Shown piece after piece: positions 11,705 through 22,032 of a stretch of DNA of 64,000 nt. The notes beneath the pieces are model-generated. The model was given only the letters and a program-made list of their open reading frames with translations, searched no databases and had not been told where the DNA came from. The translations under genes and the position numbers were made by a program. The first letter of the stretch is position 1. The number at the start of each line of letters is the position of its first letter. This stretch comes from Diphasiastrum complanatum (taxonomy: Eukaryota > Streptophyta > Lycopodiopsida > Lycopodiales > Lycopodiaceae): the NCBI GenBank assembly GCA_029204225.1, contig CM055092.1, forward strand, positions 87,532,537 to 87,596,536, in the 5' to 3' direction.

Positions 11705-13681
11705 TTAACTTGCTAGTTTTACAACACTGCTTTTCTCCAACATAAGAATGATCTCCATCATGATAATAGATCTCTTCTCAAGTGTTCTAATATGTAGAAT
11801 ATGAAGTACAACATAATTGATATAGATAATAGTGTCCATATAGGGTGCTTCACTATTTCTTACATCAAGTTTACATAGAATGGTGAACATGATACATGTA
11901 AAAGAACATAGAATTATAAAAGGATTCCTCCATGTATCCACCTTTGAATTCTCTGTAAAACAGCAGCAAACAAGCTGTAAGTGAAAGTAACCAACAAGTG
12001 TTTGCATGCCTCCTCCACATTCCACTATGCCCATAGTGAATGCACCATGTATCTCCATGAATGAACCTCCATCACCACCTTGCCTTTGTAGATATCCAAT
12101 CCATGAAAGCCCTTGAGTGAATGAATGCCAAAATGATGTGTTCTCTGCTCCATTTGAATGAGCAAAACCTAAACTTGAAATACCTGAAGTATCTCCACAA
12201 GATTTGCATAAAACCCTTGATCCTACATTGTCAACAATTTGCCAATTTGCCAACACTAGGATGCCAGATCTTGAACTTTGCTCAAAAGTAAACATATTGA
12301 CCACTTCAATATCTTTCAAGATTTGAATGAATGCATGTACTTGATCATAAGAACTAGCAATGATAACTATTCCATCTCCAAGATCCAAAGGATGCAAAAC
12401 TATGGAACTAGTTTCATTGAATTTTGACAATTCCAACACATTGACATGACAATGTTCATACATGAGATTAAACAAATAAGGTAGAGTAAAAGGACACTTC
12501 CTTGCTACTCCAAGAACCTTACTTGAACCTTCAAGAACCTGTAAAAACATATCCAAAATGCTTTGCCCATGTGGCTCCCCTTTGATGCTTTTGACTAGCT
12601 TCCAATTGCTACTTGCCTCTTGGTGTTGATGAAGCAATTCAAGATCAACATCTTGATCTTCCAATAAAACATCAAGGACTTTGCATTTATAAACATCTTC
12701 AGATCTGAACCTTTGAAGATACTCCCTCTCAAACACATGATTAACATCCCACAAGATCTCATCATTGCTTGATTTCAACCTTTCACTATAGTTAGTGAAA
12801 ACAATGTCACCATCATAAACCAAAAGATAGATTTCTACACTTCTATACATCATGAAGTAGAGTAGATAAAGTTGAGTATCAAACCTAATCAAACCAGCCC
12901 ATTTGAGATCAAACCAAACCTCAATGAGCTCACCAATGAGATCTTCCTTGTCTTGGAGAAATTGCCACTTGAGTTGCTCCATGTAGTCTTCTTCATCCAA
13001 CTTTTTGCCATCTTGATCATGCATGAACACTCCACCACAATCATAGCAACCTTTGAGTTGATGAAGAGATGTAAGATCCATGCCTTGAATCTTCCCAAGA
13101 GTCACTCTTCCTTTTCCCTTTCCTTCACAAGACTCCCTCTTAATGATCACACCACAAAAGTTAGCAATCTCCCTCTTGATAGTTGCATCATAAGAAATGG
13201 AAGATTCTTGAACATTAGAAGCCATGAAAATAATACATAGTTCCTTCAACATAAGAATGATTGAAGTACTTTTTCTTGTCAAACCTGGACTTCTAATCAA
13301 TGATATAGGTAATGATAATGAACCCTCACTATCATTCACAAAAGCATCATTCAAAGTACATCCTACTTTGAACACTTCACATTCACCTCTCCCTTTTGAC
13401 TTGAGATCTTCCTCACCAAGTCTCACGATAGAACCTTTTGATCTACTTTCTTTATGAATACATGTGACACCACTTGTTTCACAAATGACTTTTTTGGACT
13501 CATCACATAAAGATACAAAAGAAACTTTTTCTTCAATCATGCTCAAAGCACCATCTCTTTCCAAATGAGTAAATAAGTCATTAGCAATAACCGGTTCCAA
13601 AGAAGAGTTTTCATCACCTCCATTGATGAAGTTAGCTCTCTTCTTACCTTTTTCATTTTTGCACTTGCCATGTAGTTCCAT
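11705..13681 (-). CDS. Unknown 658-codon ORF (X-C) replacing pol in element C
   Basis: A long uninterrupted frame of 658 codons follows the gag-protease frame in phase, separated only by one TAA at 13684-13682 (…GGS-stop-MELHGKC…). No integrase (HHCC, D-D-E), RT (YVDD) or RNase H motif is present, and I do not recognise the protein. It is acidic to neutral. It has a small Cys pair (CYDCGG near residue 215), a hydrophobic patch (YLLYFMMYRSVEIYLLVY near 280) and a hydrophobic C-terminal third. A motif like VLDPLDLEDGLVL, in the part upstream of the TAA, recurs as VLHPLDLGDGIVI near residue 415, hinting at an internal repeat. It could be captured host sequence or unrelated retroelement-derived coding DNA. 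Openness over almost 2 kb amid decayed neighbours is notable. Expression is unproven. Confidence 0.6.
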   Translation of the reverse strand: MELHGKCKNEKGKKRANFINGGDENSSLEPVIANDLFTHLERDGALSMIEEKVSFVSLCDESKKVICETSGVTCIHKESRSKGSIVRLGEEDLKSKGRGECEVFKVGCTLNDAFVNDSEGSLSLPISLIRSPGLTRKSTSIILMLKELCIIFMASNVQESSISYDATIKREIANFCGVIIKRESCEGKGKGRVTLGKIQGMDLTSLHQLKGCYDCGGVFMHDQDGKKLDEEDYMEQLKWQFLQDKEDLIGELIEVWFDLKWAGLIRFDTQLYLLYFMMYRSVEIYLLVYDGDIVFTNYSERLKSSNDEILWDVNHVFEREYLQRFRSEDVYKCKVLDVLLEDQDVDLELLHQHQEASSNWKLVKSIKGEPHGQSILDMFLQVLEGSSKVLGVARKCPFTLPYLFNLMYEHCHVNVLELSKFNETSSIVLHPLDLGDGIVIIASSYDQVHAFIQILKDIEVVNMFTFEQSSRSGILVLANWQIVDNVGSRVLCKSCGDTSGISSLGFAHSNGAENTSFWHSFTQGLSWIGYLQRQGGDGGSFMEIHGAFTMGIVECGGGMQTLVGYFHLQLVCCCFTENSKVDTWRNPFIILCSFTCIMFTILCKLDVRNSEAPYMDTIIYINYVVLHILHIRTLEKRSIIMMEIILMLEKSSVVKLAS

Positions 13682-14302
13682 TTATGAGCCACCAAGACTT
13701 GGAAATCTATGAGTAGAAGAGTTCAAACATGATACTAATTTAGCACCACCAAACTCCATTTGACTAGTAGGTAGCACTAGTCCATCTTCAAGATCCAATG
13801 GATCCAAAACATTGATCATAGATTCACCAAAAGTTGCCAAGTTAGCACAACAATAACTATCTCCAAGAAGCTCATTAGATCTCAACCTAGATCTACCATA
13901 AGGAAGTTCTTTAGACTTTGCATAAGATCTACCAATCTTATTGATGCTAGGGATTGACTTTTGAAAGTTGAGAGAACCACCAACATCCATTTCATTCCTC
14001 TTGTTAGACATAACAAATGCATCAAGCTTGTAAAGTCTACCTTGTCTATTTCCCATAGCAATCAAGACATCTCCCCTAGTAATGAAGCAAACATCCCCAA
14101 CAAACTTTGTCTTGTACTCTTTTTTTAACATTTGACCAACACTTAGCAAATTCCTTGAAAGTGAAGGAATGTAAAGAACACCATGAAGCCTTACATTCCT
14201 ATTAGTAGAAAGGAAAATAGGAATTGAGCCAATACCTTTGATCATACATTCACCACCATTTGGCATGTGAACGACTTTCTTGGTTCCAACATAAGAGATC
14301 AA
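13682..14302 (-). pseudogene. Element C protease end, pre-integrase start and beginning of X
   Basis: A 206-codon frame starting just after the protease motif. It has the conserved GIGSIPIFLSTNRN, VLYIPSLSRNLLSVGQML and GRLYKLDAF blocks, the usual sequence between Copia protease and integrase. At about 13990 the Copia similarity ends and the unknown X region begins (KSIPSINKIGRSYAKSKELP onward). The frame ends with the TAA at 13682. The expected WHxRLGH zinc motif of the pre-integrase domain is absent, marking the point where pol was lost. Confidence 0.75.
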
Positions 14303-14324
14303 AGAAGTAGAGAACTCCTTGTGA

Positions 14325-15288
14325 CTAGTTCATGTGTGAACTAGATCCACTGTCTATCGACCATGAATCCTTGTCACTTCCACTTGACATTAGACTTGAA
14401 GAACACATCATGAGAAAATCACAAGAATCTAGATCCTCATTAGAAGTCCAAAAGTTGTTTTGCTTGCTACCTTCATTACTTTGCTTCTTATGACATTCAT
14501 TTGCAAAATGACCTTTTATCCCACAATAAAGGCACTTGAACTTTGACTTGTCTGTCTTTCTAAAAGAAGTAGAAGAGGAGGAGAAAGAGTGATCATCATG
14601 ATCCGAGTTACCACATTTGGACCATTTTCCTTTGCCTTTACCTTTGCCTTTGACTTTGCCTTTTGTGAAGAAAGCCTCTTCACCTCCACCTTGCAAGGAT
14701 GCACCATCAAGCTTTGATTGCAACCTATGTTCTTCAGCCAATAAGATTTCTTGCAAGTCAACCACACTTGGAAAGACTCTTTGAATGGCAAAACTTTGCA
14801 CAAGGTTAGCATGTTCATCTAGCAAGCCATTCAACATAACCTGGACTATTTCGCCATCTTTTATGTTTTCATCAATACATGCTAGATCATCACTTAGACT
14901 TAATCCTCAATACAAATGCATGAGCACTTTCACCCTCTCTTTGCCTACTAGAAAATATTCGCCTCCTTAGGGTCAGTACCCTATATGTGGACTTTGATTC
15001 AAAGAGCTTCTTCAAGGCATTCCATGCCTCACTTGCACTTTGACACTTACCAACTTCCTTGAGAAGTTCATTGGTAACATTCATTTTAATGATATGAAGA
15101 GCCCTTTTGGCCTTCTTATCAAACCTTTGTTGCTCTTGAATTGTGGGTGGTCTCTCTTCAATTCCTGCAACTATGTCCATGAGTTCATTCAACTCAAGTA
15201 AGGATTCCATCCTCACTTTCCAAGTAGAGTAGTTTGATGAACTCAACCTATCATTAGTTTCTAACATGATCCCACCATTGGAAGCCAT
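14325..15288 (-). pseudogene. Element C gag with CCHC knuckle and protease DSG
   Basis: From ATG 15288 the first 132 codons give the DUF4219/UBN2 start (NDRLSSSNYSTWKVRM, VLTLRRRIF). After a frameshift near 14890 the frame continues with 'MLNGLLDEHANLVQSFAIQ', a Lys/Gly-rich linker, an intact CCHC knuckle CLYCGIKGHFANEC and a protease motif SWSIDSGSSSHMN, ended by a stop at about 14325. The knuckle and Asp-Ser-Gly are intact, but one frameshift and one stop mean this copy cannot make a full Gag-protease. Close kin of elements K and L. Confidence 0.85.
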
Positions 15289-16413
15289 GAATATAATGAA
15301 TCTTCAACTTTTAGGCTCTGTCCTAATACACTTAACACTCACTTTCCTCTCAACGAATGATGAATAAGGAGATCTCAGAAGATCTAGGACCCTAAAACAC
15401 TTCTTTCTTGAACCTGGCTGGTTTCCAAGCATAGAAAGGAAGATTGAAAACACATGCAACACTTTGCACACACTAAGAATGGATTACAAACTCAAACCAA
15501 ACTGAACACACTCTTGCTTAAGCTCTCAAACTTTCTAGCAAGTGACCAAATCAAGTTATGGTGTGAAGAGTTACTTGCATTCTTAGAAAATACAAAAGAC
15601 TAGGCTGCCAAGAATACCTAGAATTGAACAAACTTGATCAAGATATGATCAACACACTAAGATATTGATTCAACCTATAAAACCAATGTAAACCACACTT
15701 CTAAAAGTCTATAAACTCCAGCAAGTGATAAATACAAGCTTTAGAGGTGAATGAAAGAGCACACTTAGTGAATCACAAGACTAGCTTCACTAGCTTGTCA
15801 GATCTTGGTGTTTAGATGTAGATCTAAGATCACTTCACATGAGAATGTTCCTCAACCTATTAAGAACCTGAAAACACATTTGCATAATGGTTAAAACCTT
15901 CCAGCAAATGCTCCAACCAAATTACATTAGGAGAGCTACGTACATGCCTAACAAAGTACACCAAAATTTATGCAAAAGATTGTTGACAATCTGTTCACCC
16001 AAAAGGGGATCTTTCATCCAAGTGGGAGCTTTGCTCAGCCTTTTGGAGAAATACAAAATCACTCAAAGAGTATTTGTCATCCATTTAAAGATAAGGTTCA
16101 TCCACTTAAGGAGAGTGTTCATCCACAGAAGTGGAGATTGTCAACAATACATTGAACAGAACATTGTTAATATTGAATATGCACAAGCCTCACAATCAAC
16201 AAATGATTAGGTGTTATGATCCAATCCAAAATAGCTTCTTCTCAGCCTCTGATCTTCAAAAGACTTGAAATATGCTTTTGATCCACAAGTTCAACTCACA
16301 AAACAAAGGTTAGTAAGATTTGATCAACAATGCAATGCATAATCATGCTAGAACTTGATCAAACATCCAAATATCACCATAAATGGAAACCTTACTAAAA
16401 ATAACAGCCAACT
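15289..16413 (-). other. Leader of element C
   Basis: Untranslated region between primer site and gag. It contains a 166-bp segment with inverted ends at 15981-16146. Part of it (15532-15745) recurs in reverse at 19140-19349. No convincing ORF. Confidence 0.6.
15981..16146. repeat. 166-bp segment with 11-bp inverted TG...CA ends
   Basis: The segment starts TGTTGACAATC and ends GATTGTCAACA, a perfect 11-bp inverted repeat (14 bp if flanking ATT/AAT is included). Size and ends would fit a miniature element or a solo LTR of a TRIM-type element. The flanking five bases (AAGAT and ATACA) do not match, so insertion is not shown. Confidence 0.45.
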
Positions 16414-16426
16414 AGCTCTGATACCA
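16414..16426 (-). other. Initiator tRNA-Met primer site, element C
   Basis: AGCTCTGATACCA is the complement of the Copia-type TGGTATCAGAGCT primer site and abuts the LTR end at 16427. Confidence 0.85.
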
Positions 16427-16995
16427 TGTGAAAAAAGTGGATCTTGAATTGATCCAGACTCCCAAAATGCTTGGCTAAGATCTTTGCACAACAAGCTACA
16501 AAAGCTAGAAATGGCAAAGCATCCTAATGCTATCTTTGATACACATGAACTTGACAAAGCATTCAAGAGACAAAAGAAACTAATAAAAGGTACTGATGGC
16601 AGCCAAAAACAACAGCATACCACCCCTACAATAGCAGCCTACCACTTCTGGAAACCTCTTAAGATCATACACAAAAGCTTGAAGACAATACACAAAGCAA
16701 TGCTCTTAATGGAGGAAGAAACTGTGACAATGATCTATTGATCTCTCTCAACAATACAATAAGTTTCTCCAACCTGTTCTCCACGAATTTTAGCCTAATA
16801 TAGGTGAGAGAGATGACTCTCTCTCCTCTCTCTAGAACTTAGGACCCAAATTTAGGGCACCAGTAGCCTAAAGTAGCCAATTTTGGCCTATATGTCCAAA
16901 TAACATGATTTTGGTGTCATTTCGAAGGTCCTGAAGTTTGAGACTTCTTCAACATGAAATATATACCAAAATATAAGTATCTAGGCCTCTTTCAC
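16427..16995 (-). repeat. 5' LTR of element C, outer end lost
   Basis: It matches 11043-11611 with few differences, then breaks off after CTAGGCCTCTTTCACA. The last ~80 bases present in the other copy are missing and X-B2 sequence begins. Confidence 0.82.
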
Positions 16996-17000
16996 ATGAG

Positions 17001-17746
17001 TCCTCAATGACAATGGCCGAGTCATCAAGTTGCATGCAAATTGTCCATTCAAGTGTGCATCTTGCAAGGGTGGTGAGCATTGGAGAGTCTACTATCTCTG
17101 AGTACTTGTTAAATATTATTAGTAGACATGGAGTGAATTGTTGCTTATCTTTAAGATCAATGGTGTTTAGTGCTCTCTATGACAAGACAATGAAATTAGA
17201 TGCTTTCAACTCTCCATTTGTTGTTGATAAAGCCATTTCATTGGATAACTATTTTTGTAATACTTTGAATAGTGTCATAAAAAATGAAACATCAATGGTG
17301 TTGGAAATCTTTGGGTCCACATGCTTTGAGCATGATCATTCCAATGTAAGGACCAAAGATTATCCTATTTCAATGATAAAATGGTAGTGTTTTGCTCTCC
17401 AAGTAGAGATTGTAGAATCTACTTGTTTTCCATCAAAGAAGTTGTCAATGGTGGAAATGTGATCTTTCAAAAGTGGAAGATTTGTAAACTTGAATAAGCA
17501 CCTTTGTATCAACACCTTATTCAATTCATTGATGGTTTAGAGCCAAGTCAAGGGGAGGAGCAAGCTCAAGACCCAAGGACTCCAAGAAGAATCTTGAGTA
17601 TCAAGATGGAGCCATCAAGGATCAATCATATGGATCAAGCAAGGCAAGTTGTCTTTGACAACATTATTTATGCACTTAAAATTTTAATTGATGTATCTTC
17701 AAGTGCACAAAATGCCTTGGAATCCATGGCTTGGCATGATGTATAG
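17001..17746 (+). pseudogene. Unknown region X-B2, second copy of the element B X segment
   Basis: Frames 17007-17387 and 17504-17746 match, block by block, the C-terminal part of the element B polyprotein: 'CMQIVHSSVHLARVVSIGES', 'FVVDKAISLDNYFCN', 'FGSTCFEHDHSNVRTKDYPI', and 'QHLIQFIDGLE' to 'NALESMAWHDV'. A frame change and stop near 17387 break it. The gag-protease half and the 5' LTR are missing; sequence starts at the junction with the C LTR. Function unknown. A second copy shows that X belongs to a replicating element family and is not a one-off capture. Positions 17750-17948 also match the 3' part of element B. Confidence 0.7.
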
Positions 17747-17948
17747 TTTTTGAAGTGTGCTACATGTATATAGACACATTTATGGAACATCTTGTAAGGG
17801 ATCCTCTAAGAGGTGGTGAAAGATCCTTCATGGACATCATTCTCTATTGGAGTCTCAAAAGTTCCTTGTTTGTAGCTGAATTTTTTAGACACTTCTAAAA
17901 GCTCTCATTCATCTATCAAGAGAGCTGTAAATAGATCAAGCTAAATTT

Positions 17949-18658
17949 GAGGAGGAGTGTGAAGAATTGCCAAAAATTGGCAAATCTAGCTTGATCAAAA
18001 ACCATGTAGAATAGTGTAAATTGTGTACACAAGTGGGTCCCACACATGTGAGGCCATGATGCCACATGGGAAACCCATCCTAATGTAGGTTAGGTCAAGT
18101 CAAGAGAGTTGGTCATGTCTATTTGGTGGTCATCCCTACTTTATAGGACCTACACCTAAGTTTAAGGTGAAAATTTGACCAACTAGCTACCTACCAAGCA
18201 TAACTCTAGGATCTAGGCTAGGGTTTCATTTTAGATCAAGGGGAGTGAGTTAACTTCCTTATTACATGCTGGAAATCCACCTAACTTCAAGAAGGAAGTC
18301 GAATTTGCTATGTATTCCCTCTCTCCATAGTGAGAAGATAGAAAATTTTTGGAGCTCATTGGCAATCTCAAGCTAGTTCACTATGTACATTGAGTTTTTG
18401 TGATCCAAATGAAACCAAATCAATTTCTACTTGTTTCTCAGGTTGAAGGCCATCCTACAGCCTATAGTACACATGTGTGGGCTAGGAAATCAATGTTTAT
18501 CAATGCTTTTGATTGTTAATGCTTGTTGTTTGTCAAATTGCCAATCTAGATCAACTTTTTTGTGTCTAGTTTTTTGATAGATTGTTAAGCAAACATCCAA
18601 TCACTCTTGTGGATCTTTTGTAGATCCATTTGTGGTCCTAAATTATAGTACTTTCATA
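17949..18658 (+). repeat. Polypurine tract and 3' LTR of element B2
   Basis: GAGGAGGAG (17949-17957) is followed by a 701-bp LTR (17958-18658) that starts TGTGAAGAATTGCC and matches the two 701-bp LTRs of element B in reverse complement. The final bases read TTTCATA instead of TTTCACA. The equal length makes the family assignment firm. Confidence 0.85.
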
Positions 18659-19139
18659 ATCCTTTGCCTGGTCTATTGCATAAAGATCTGATCCAGATCT
18701 ACTTATAGCGAGGTTGGCGAAGGTTAATTTTAAAAATAGAAGGCTAAAGTGACCGTTCCACAATTCCACCTTTTGTAGAAAGTTTTACACCTTTCTACAA
18801 GAATATCCATTCTCTGAGAGAGACCTTCACCTGAACCTTCGCCAGAGTCACAGTCAGTCCATCGTACTATTTTTGGTAATTAGTAAGTTGGACAAACATT
18901 AACTCAAGGTTAGTTGTTATATTGAGATATTTTTGTCAGAAAAGTGTTCCCTTTTGCAAAAATAACAGTATCACTCTTGAACCTTCGCCTGAACCTTCGT
19001 CGATTTGTCTGAGGTTTTCAAATTTAGTGATCCATCATTTTTGAGTTTGGCGACGATTCGTTACATCAAGATTATCCAAAAAGTCCATTTCAATCCTCGC
19101 CAAGCTGCAAAAAGTCATTGTTTGTCAAAAAGAACCTTC
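18659..19139. other. Unassigned sequence with repeated GAACCTTCGCC
   Basis: No ORF or known motif. The words GAACCTTCGCC or AACCTTCGTC occur three to four times, suggesting remnant repeat structure. Confidence 0.4.
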
Positions 19140-19349
19140 TCTAAAGCTTGTATTTATCACTTGCTAGAGTTGATAAACTTTTAGAAGTGTGGTTTACATG
19201 TGGTTTTATAGTTTGAATCAATATCTTAGTGTGTTGATCATATGTTGAGATCAAGTTTGTTCAATACTAGGTAAACTTGGCATCCTAGTTTTGTGTATTT
19301 TCTAAGAATGCAATTAACTCTTCACACCATAACTTGATTTGGTCACTTG
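19140..19349 (+). repeat. Inverted copy of part of the element C leader
   Basis: These 210 bases are the reverse complement, with scattered differences, of 15532-15745 in the element C leader (for example CTTGATTTGGTCACTTGCTA). They presumably come from another member of the C family. Confidence 0.7.
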
Positions 19350-19945
19350 CTAGAAATAGCAAATATCAGGGCGAGTAGTCGTCGGATAAATCAAACTTCC
19401 AACTAGTTGACGAAATAGTGTAGCATCAACTTGACCACTATCATCAATACGAGACAACTTCTTACCAGCTTTGCATGGAGTGATGAAAGATTTGGACTCT
19501 ATCATGTGAAATCTCTCTAGAATCTCACGAACATATTTGCTTTGACATAGTCTGATATCATTGCCATTCTGCCATACTTCAACCCCAAGCAATAATGCAT
19601 AAGATCTAAATCTGTCATCTCAAATTGCTTGCACAAGTTGGCTTTGATGGAGTGAATGAGATTCTCATTGCCCATGATAATTATATCATCAACATATAAC
19701 ACAACCAAGGCAATGTTGTCATTGTTTATAAGAATATAAAGATTTGGATCTGAACTTGTTCTCATAAACTTGTGAGAGAGAACGGTAATGATCAATATGT
19801 CCATACCATGCATGTGGCGCTTGCTTGAGACCATAAAGTACTTTGTGTAGCTTTCATACTTTATGTTATTGTTCCTTCGCAACAAAGCCTTGTGGTTGGA
19901 GCATGTATACTTCCTCTTCTAGGTCACCATTCAGGAATGCTGATT
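19350..19945 (-). pseudogene. Copia reverse transcriptase fragment, element N (minus)
   Basis: On the minus strand the blocks run in normal order. They are SAFLNGDLEEEVYMLQPQGF near 19940-19885 (broken frame), 'NIALVVLYVDDIIIMGN' with the intact YVDD catalytic box near 19690, 'MLGVEVWQNGNDIRLCQSKY' near 19590, and 'LFRQLVGSLIYPTTTRPDIC' near 19370. One frameshift lies around 19560-19590. Only the RT survives. Its sequence style differs from A, E and G, so it is another Copia lineage. Both ends are abrupt. Confidence 0.85.
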
Positions 19946-19949
19946 CCAC

Positions 19950-21079
19950 CCAAAATGGGATGCTAAAGATGTAGCGTAGTCCACTTAGCCACTAATTCGT
20001 GAGGGTATTCGTGAGATCACAAATTGGTATTCGCGAGGGGAGGAGAGCGCAACTGCTGGAGGAAGTATTTGCCCGGGTATTCATAGGTGGATTCGTAGGT
20101 GAAACTCGCCAATCAGATAGGTAGGATTCGCCAACCAGAGAACGCGCAAAAGATTCGTGAACAATTTGTGCAGAAATTCGTGAGAATTCACGGAAGACTG
20201 ATTTGTGAGATCAGATCACCTTAGTTGTGCTTGAGATCAGATCAAATATCAGATATTTCTTTGTTGTAGTTCGAAATATGAATGCGCGATTATCTGTGGG
20301 TTAAAGTAGATGTGACATGTGCGCTCTGACTACCAATCGATCCAACATCAAGCTGGGTGCATTTCTTACGAGCAAGATTACTTAAATGTTAACAGCTGAG
20401 GGCTGCTCAGAATCGTCCTGTTGCACACCACAACCAAGGTCGATTTTGAGAGTGAGAAAATCGTGTGAGGGTTAGGTTTAGGTTTAGGGCCCGTTAGATT
20501 TAGGGCACGATGTGAGGGTTATTTTTTTTTTTTTGTATTTTTGGCAGAAACTTCAAAATGAAAAATTGGAAATTTTTTTCCAAAGGAACGAAACTGCAAC
20601 AGTGAAGGGTTGAAGTGCTTCTCTCCCAAAAATTCACCAAAAATCTAAAATTATACCTCCTTCACAAGAATTGCCATAATTCCTTCAATTTCCAACCAAA
20701 TTGGCTCCAAATTGGCTCAAATTCAAGCTAAGAGTGAGATTTACAATCCTTTAAAAATATAGTCATAAAATTTGGCCAAAAGTACATCAAAAATGGCAGA
20801 AAACAGACTGCAAAAACTTAATTAGCTAAAATTGGAATGAAAACACTAAAATGGCCATAGCTTGGTCATTATAGCTCTAAATCAGAAAATCACAGTACCG
20901 CCAAAAAGCTAAAAGAGAGATCTATTGATTAACAGCAAGAAACTACACAAAAAAATGAGAATTAAATGGTCAGAAACTGAAACAAAACTTGCTGAAAGTT
21001 GAAAAATCAAGAAAACTAGAACAAGAAACTCTACCAAACTTAGCAAAATCCACCAAATCTGATGGGGAAAGGATCTAAT
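19950..21079. other. Gene-free interval, probable leader of a minus-strand gypsy element
   Basis: It adjoins the primer site of the gypsy LTR at 21099-21641 and so is probably that element's leader, at least from about 20500. The part 19995-20220 has many ATTCGTGAG/ATTCGCGAG words. TTAGGTTTAGGTTTAGGG at 20472-20489 resembles plant telomere repeats but is only 18 bases. No ORF was recognised. Confidence 0.45.
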
Positions 21080-21091
21080 GCTATGATACCA
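21080..21091 (-). other. Primer binding site of gypsy P (minus)
   Basis: GCTATGATACCA is the complement of TGGTATCATAGC, a tRNA-Met type primer site, placed seven bases from the LTR. Confidence 0.75.
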
Positions 21092-21098
21092 AAAAAAT

Positions 21099-21641
21099 TG
21101 TCATGTGCCAATCTTAGCATTCAAACATCTAATCCATTCATTACACATCAAAATATCATGACAATGCAAGAAATCAAGAAACTAGTCAAAATTCAAGAAA
21201 CTAACTAAATGCAACCAAACTTCACCAAAATGGGTAAAGATAGAATCCATTATTCATTATTATTGGTCATTCGCAAGATTATGCTTGAAACTAGAGCGTG
21301 ATCATAGCTCTCATGTGATTGTAGGTACGTGAACCATCAATACTATCAAGAAAGCTCTCAAAGAGAAGCTTCAAGATCACAAAAGTTCAAAATTCATAAA
21401 CGTAGAATAGCCTCCAAATTAGCACGACCTCCTCTATTTATAGTGGACCTTTTGTGCGTCTTATTACCTCAATTTGGGCCTTACAACCAGTATTATGGTT
21501 CTCGCCAATACAAATGTGACATGGTTGTTTGCACCTTTTTATTAACTATTCTAATGACTAATTCTAGACTAGTTTAGCTCCATGGCTATTTTTGGTAATT
21601 CATTAGTAAGCTCATGGGCCAATTACATACAGAACATGACA
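21099..21641 (-). repeat. Complete gypsy LTR (gypsy P, same family as gypsy I)
   Basis: A 543-bp LTR in reverse. In its own direction it starts TGTCATGT and ends ACATGACA, an 8-bp terminal inverted repeat. The first ~350 bp match the truncated gypsy I LTR at 3833-4189. A TATA-like CTATAAATAGAGG lies inside. With the adjacent primer site it is a 5' LTR on the minus strand. The rest of the element is not recognisable. Confidence 0.82.
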
Positions 21642-22032
21642 CATGAGATACTTTTCATTCCTAGATTACTTTTCATTCCTATATTTTATTGCATTACTTC
21701 ATGTGCATTATGAATGACAATACTTTATTGCACTGCTTTATGCACATCATAAATTTCATTTAGATTTCTATATGTGATATTGATTCTTGTTTGAAATTTG
21801 ACATTGCACATGGTTTTGAATTCTTAGTCAGTTATTACGTCAATCCACATCTCGAAATTCAACATTGCAATTTTTGAAAAAAGAACTTTGCACATATAAA
21901 AGCAATGGCAATATAGCACGATCATTTGCAATAATAATATATTCATAATCTCAATCAATGTATTACAAAATTGGTGCTTTAATTTTGCATGAGTCTCTCT
22001 AGATCTAACATCAACTAAAAACCGCATCAACT
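21642..22032. other. Unassigned AT-rich sequence
   Basis: No ORF or motif recognised. It ends at the shortened 5' LTR of element A. Confidence 0.5.

Larger units (their letters stand above)
11043..16995 (-). mobile_element. Element C: Copia-derived gag-protease-X retrotransposon
   Basis: A non-autonomous LTR element on the minus strand. In its own direction it has a 5' LTR (16995-16427, outer end lost), a primer site for initiator tRNA-Met (16426-16414), a leader, gag-protease (15288 to about 13990), a large unknown region X (about 13990-11705), a purine-rich tract and a 3' LTR (11691-11043). No integrase, RT or RNase H motif occurs anywhere between the LTRs. The outer end of the 5' LTR is replaced at about 17000 by element B2 sequence, so no target duplication can be tested. 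Confidence 0.82.

Noticed and set aside
12872-13457. Plus-strand frames of 77-122 codons opposite X-C
   Set aside because: Shadows of the 658-codon minus-strand frame, with no motifs.
20472-20489. Interstitial telomere repeat TTAGGTTTAGGTTTAGGG
   Set aside because: Only about two and a half units; too short to distinguish from chance in AT-rich DNA.
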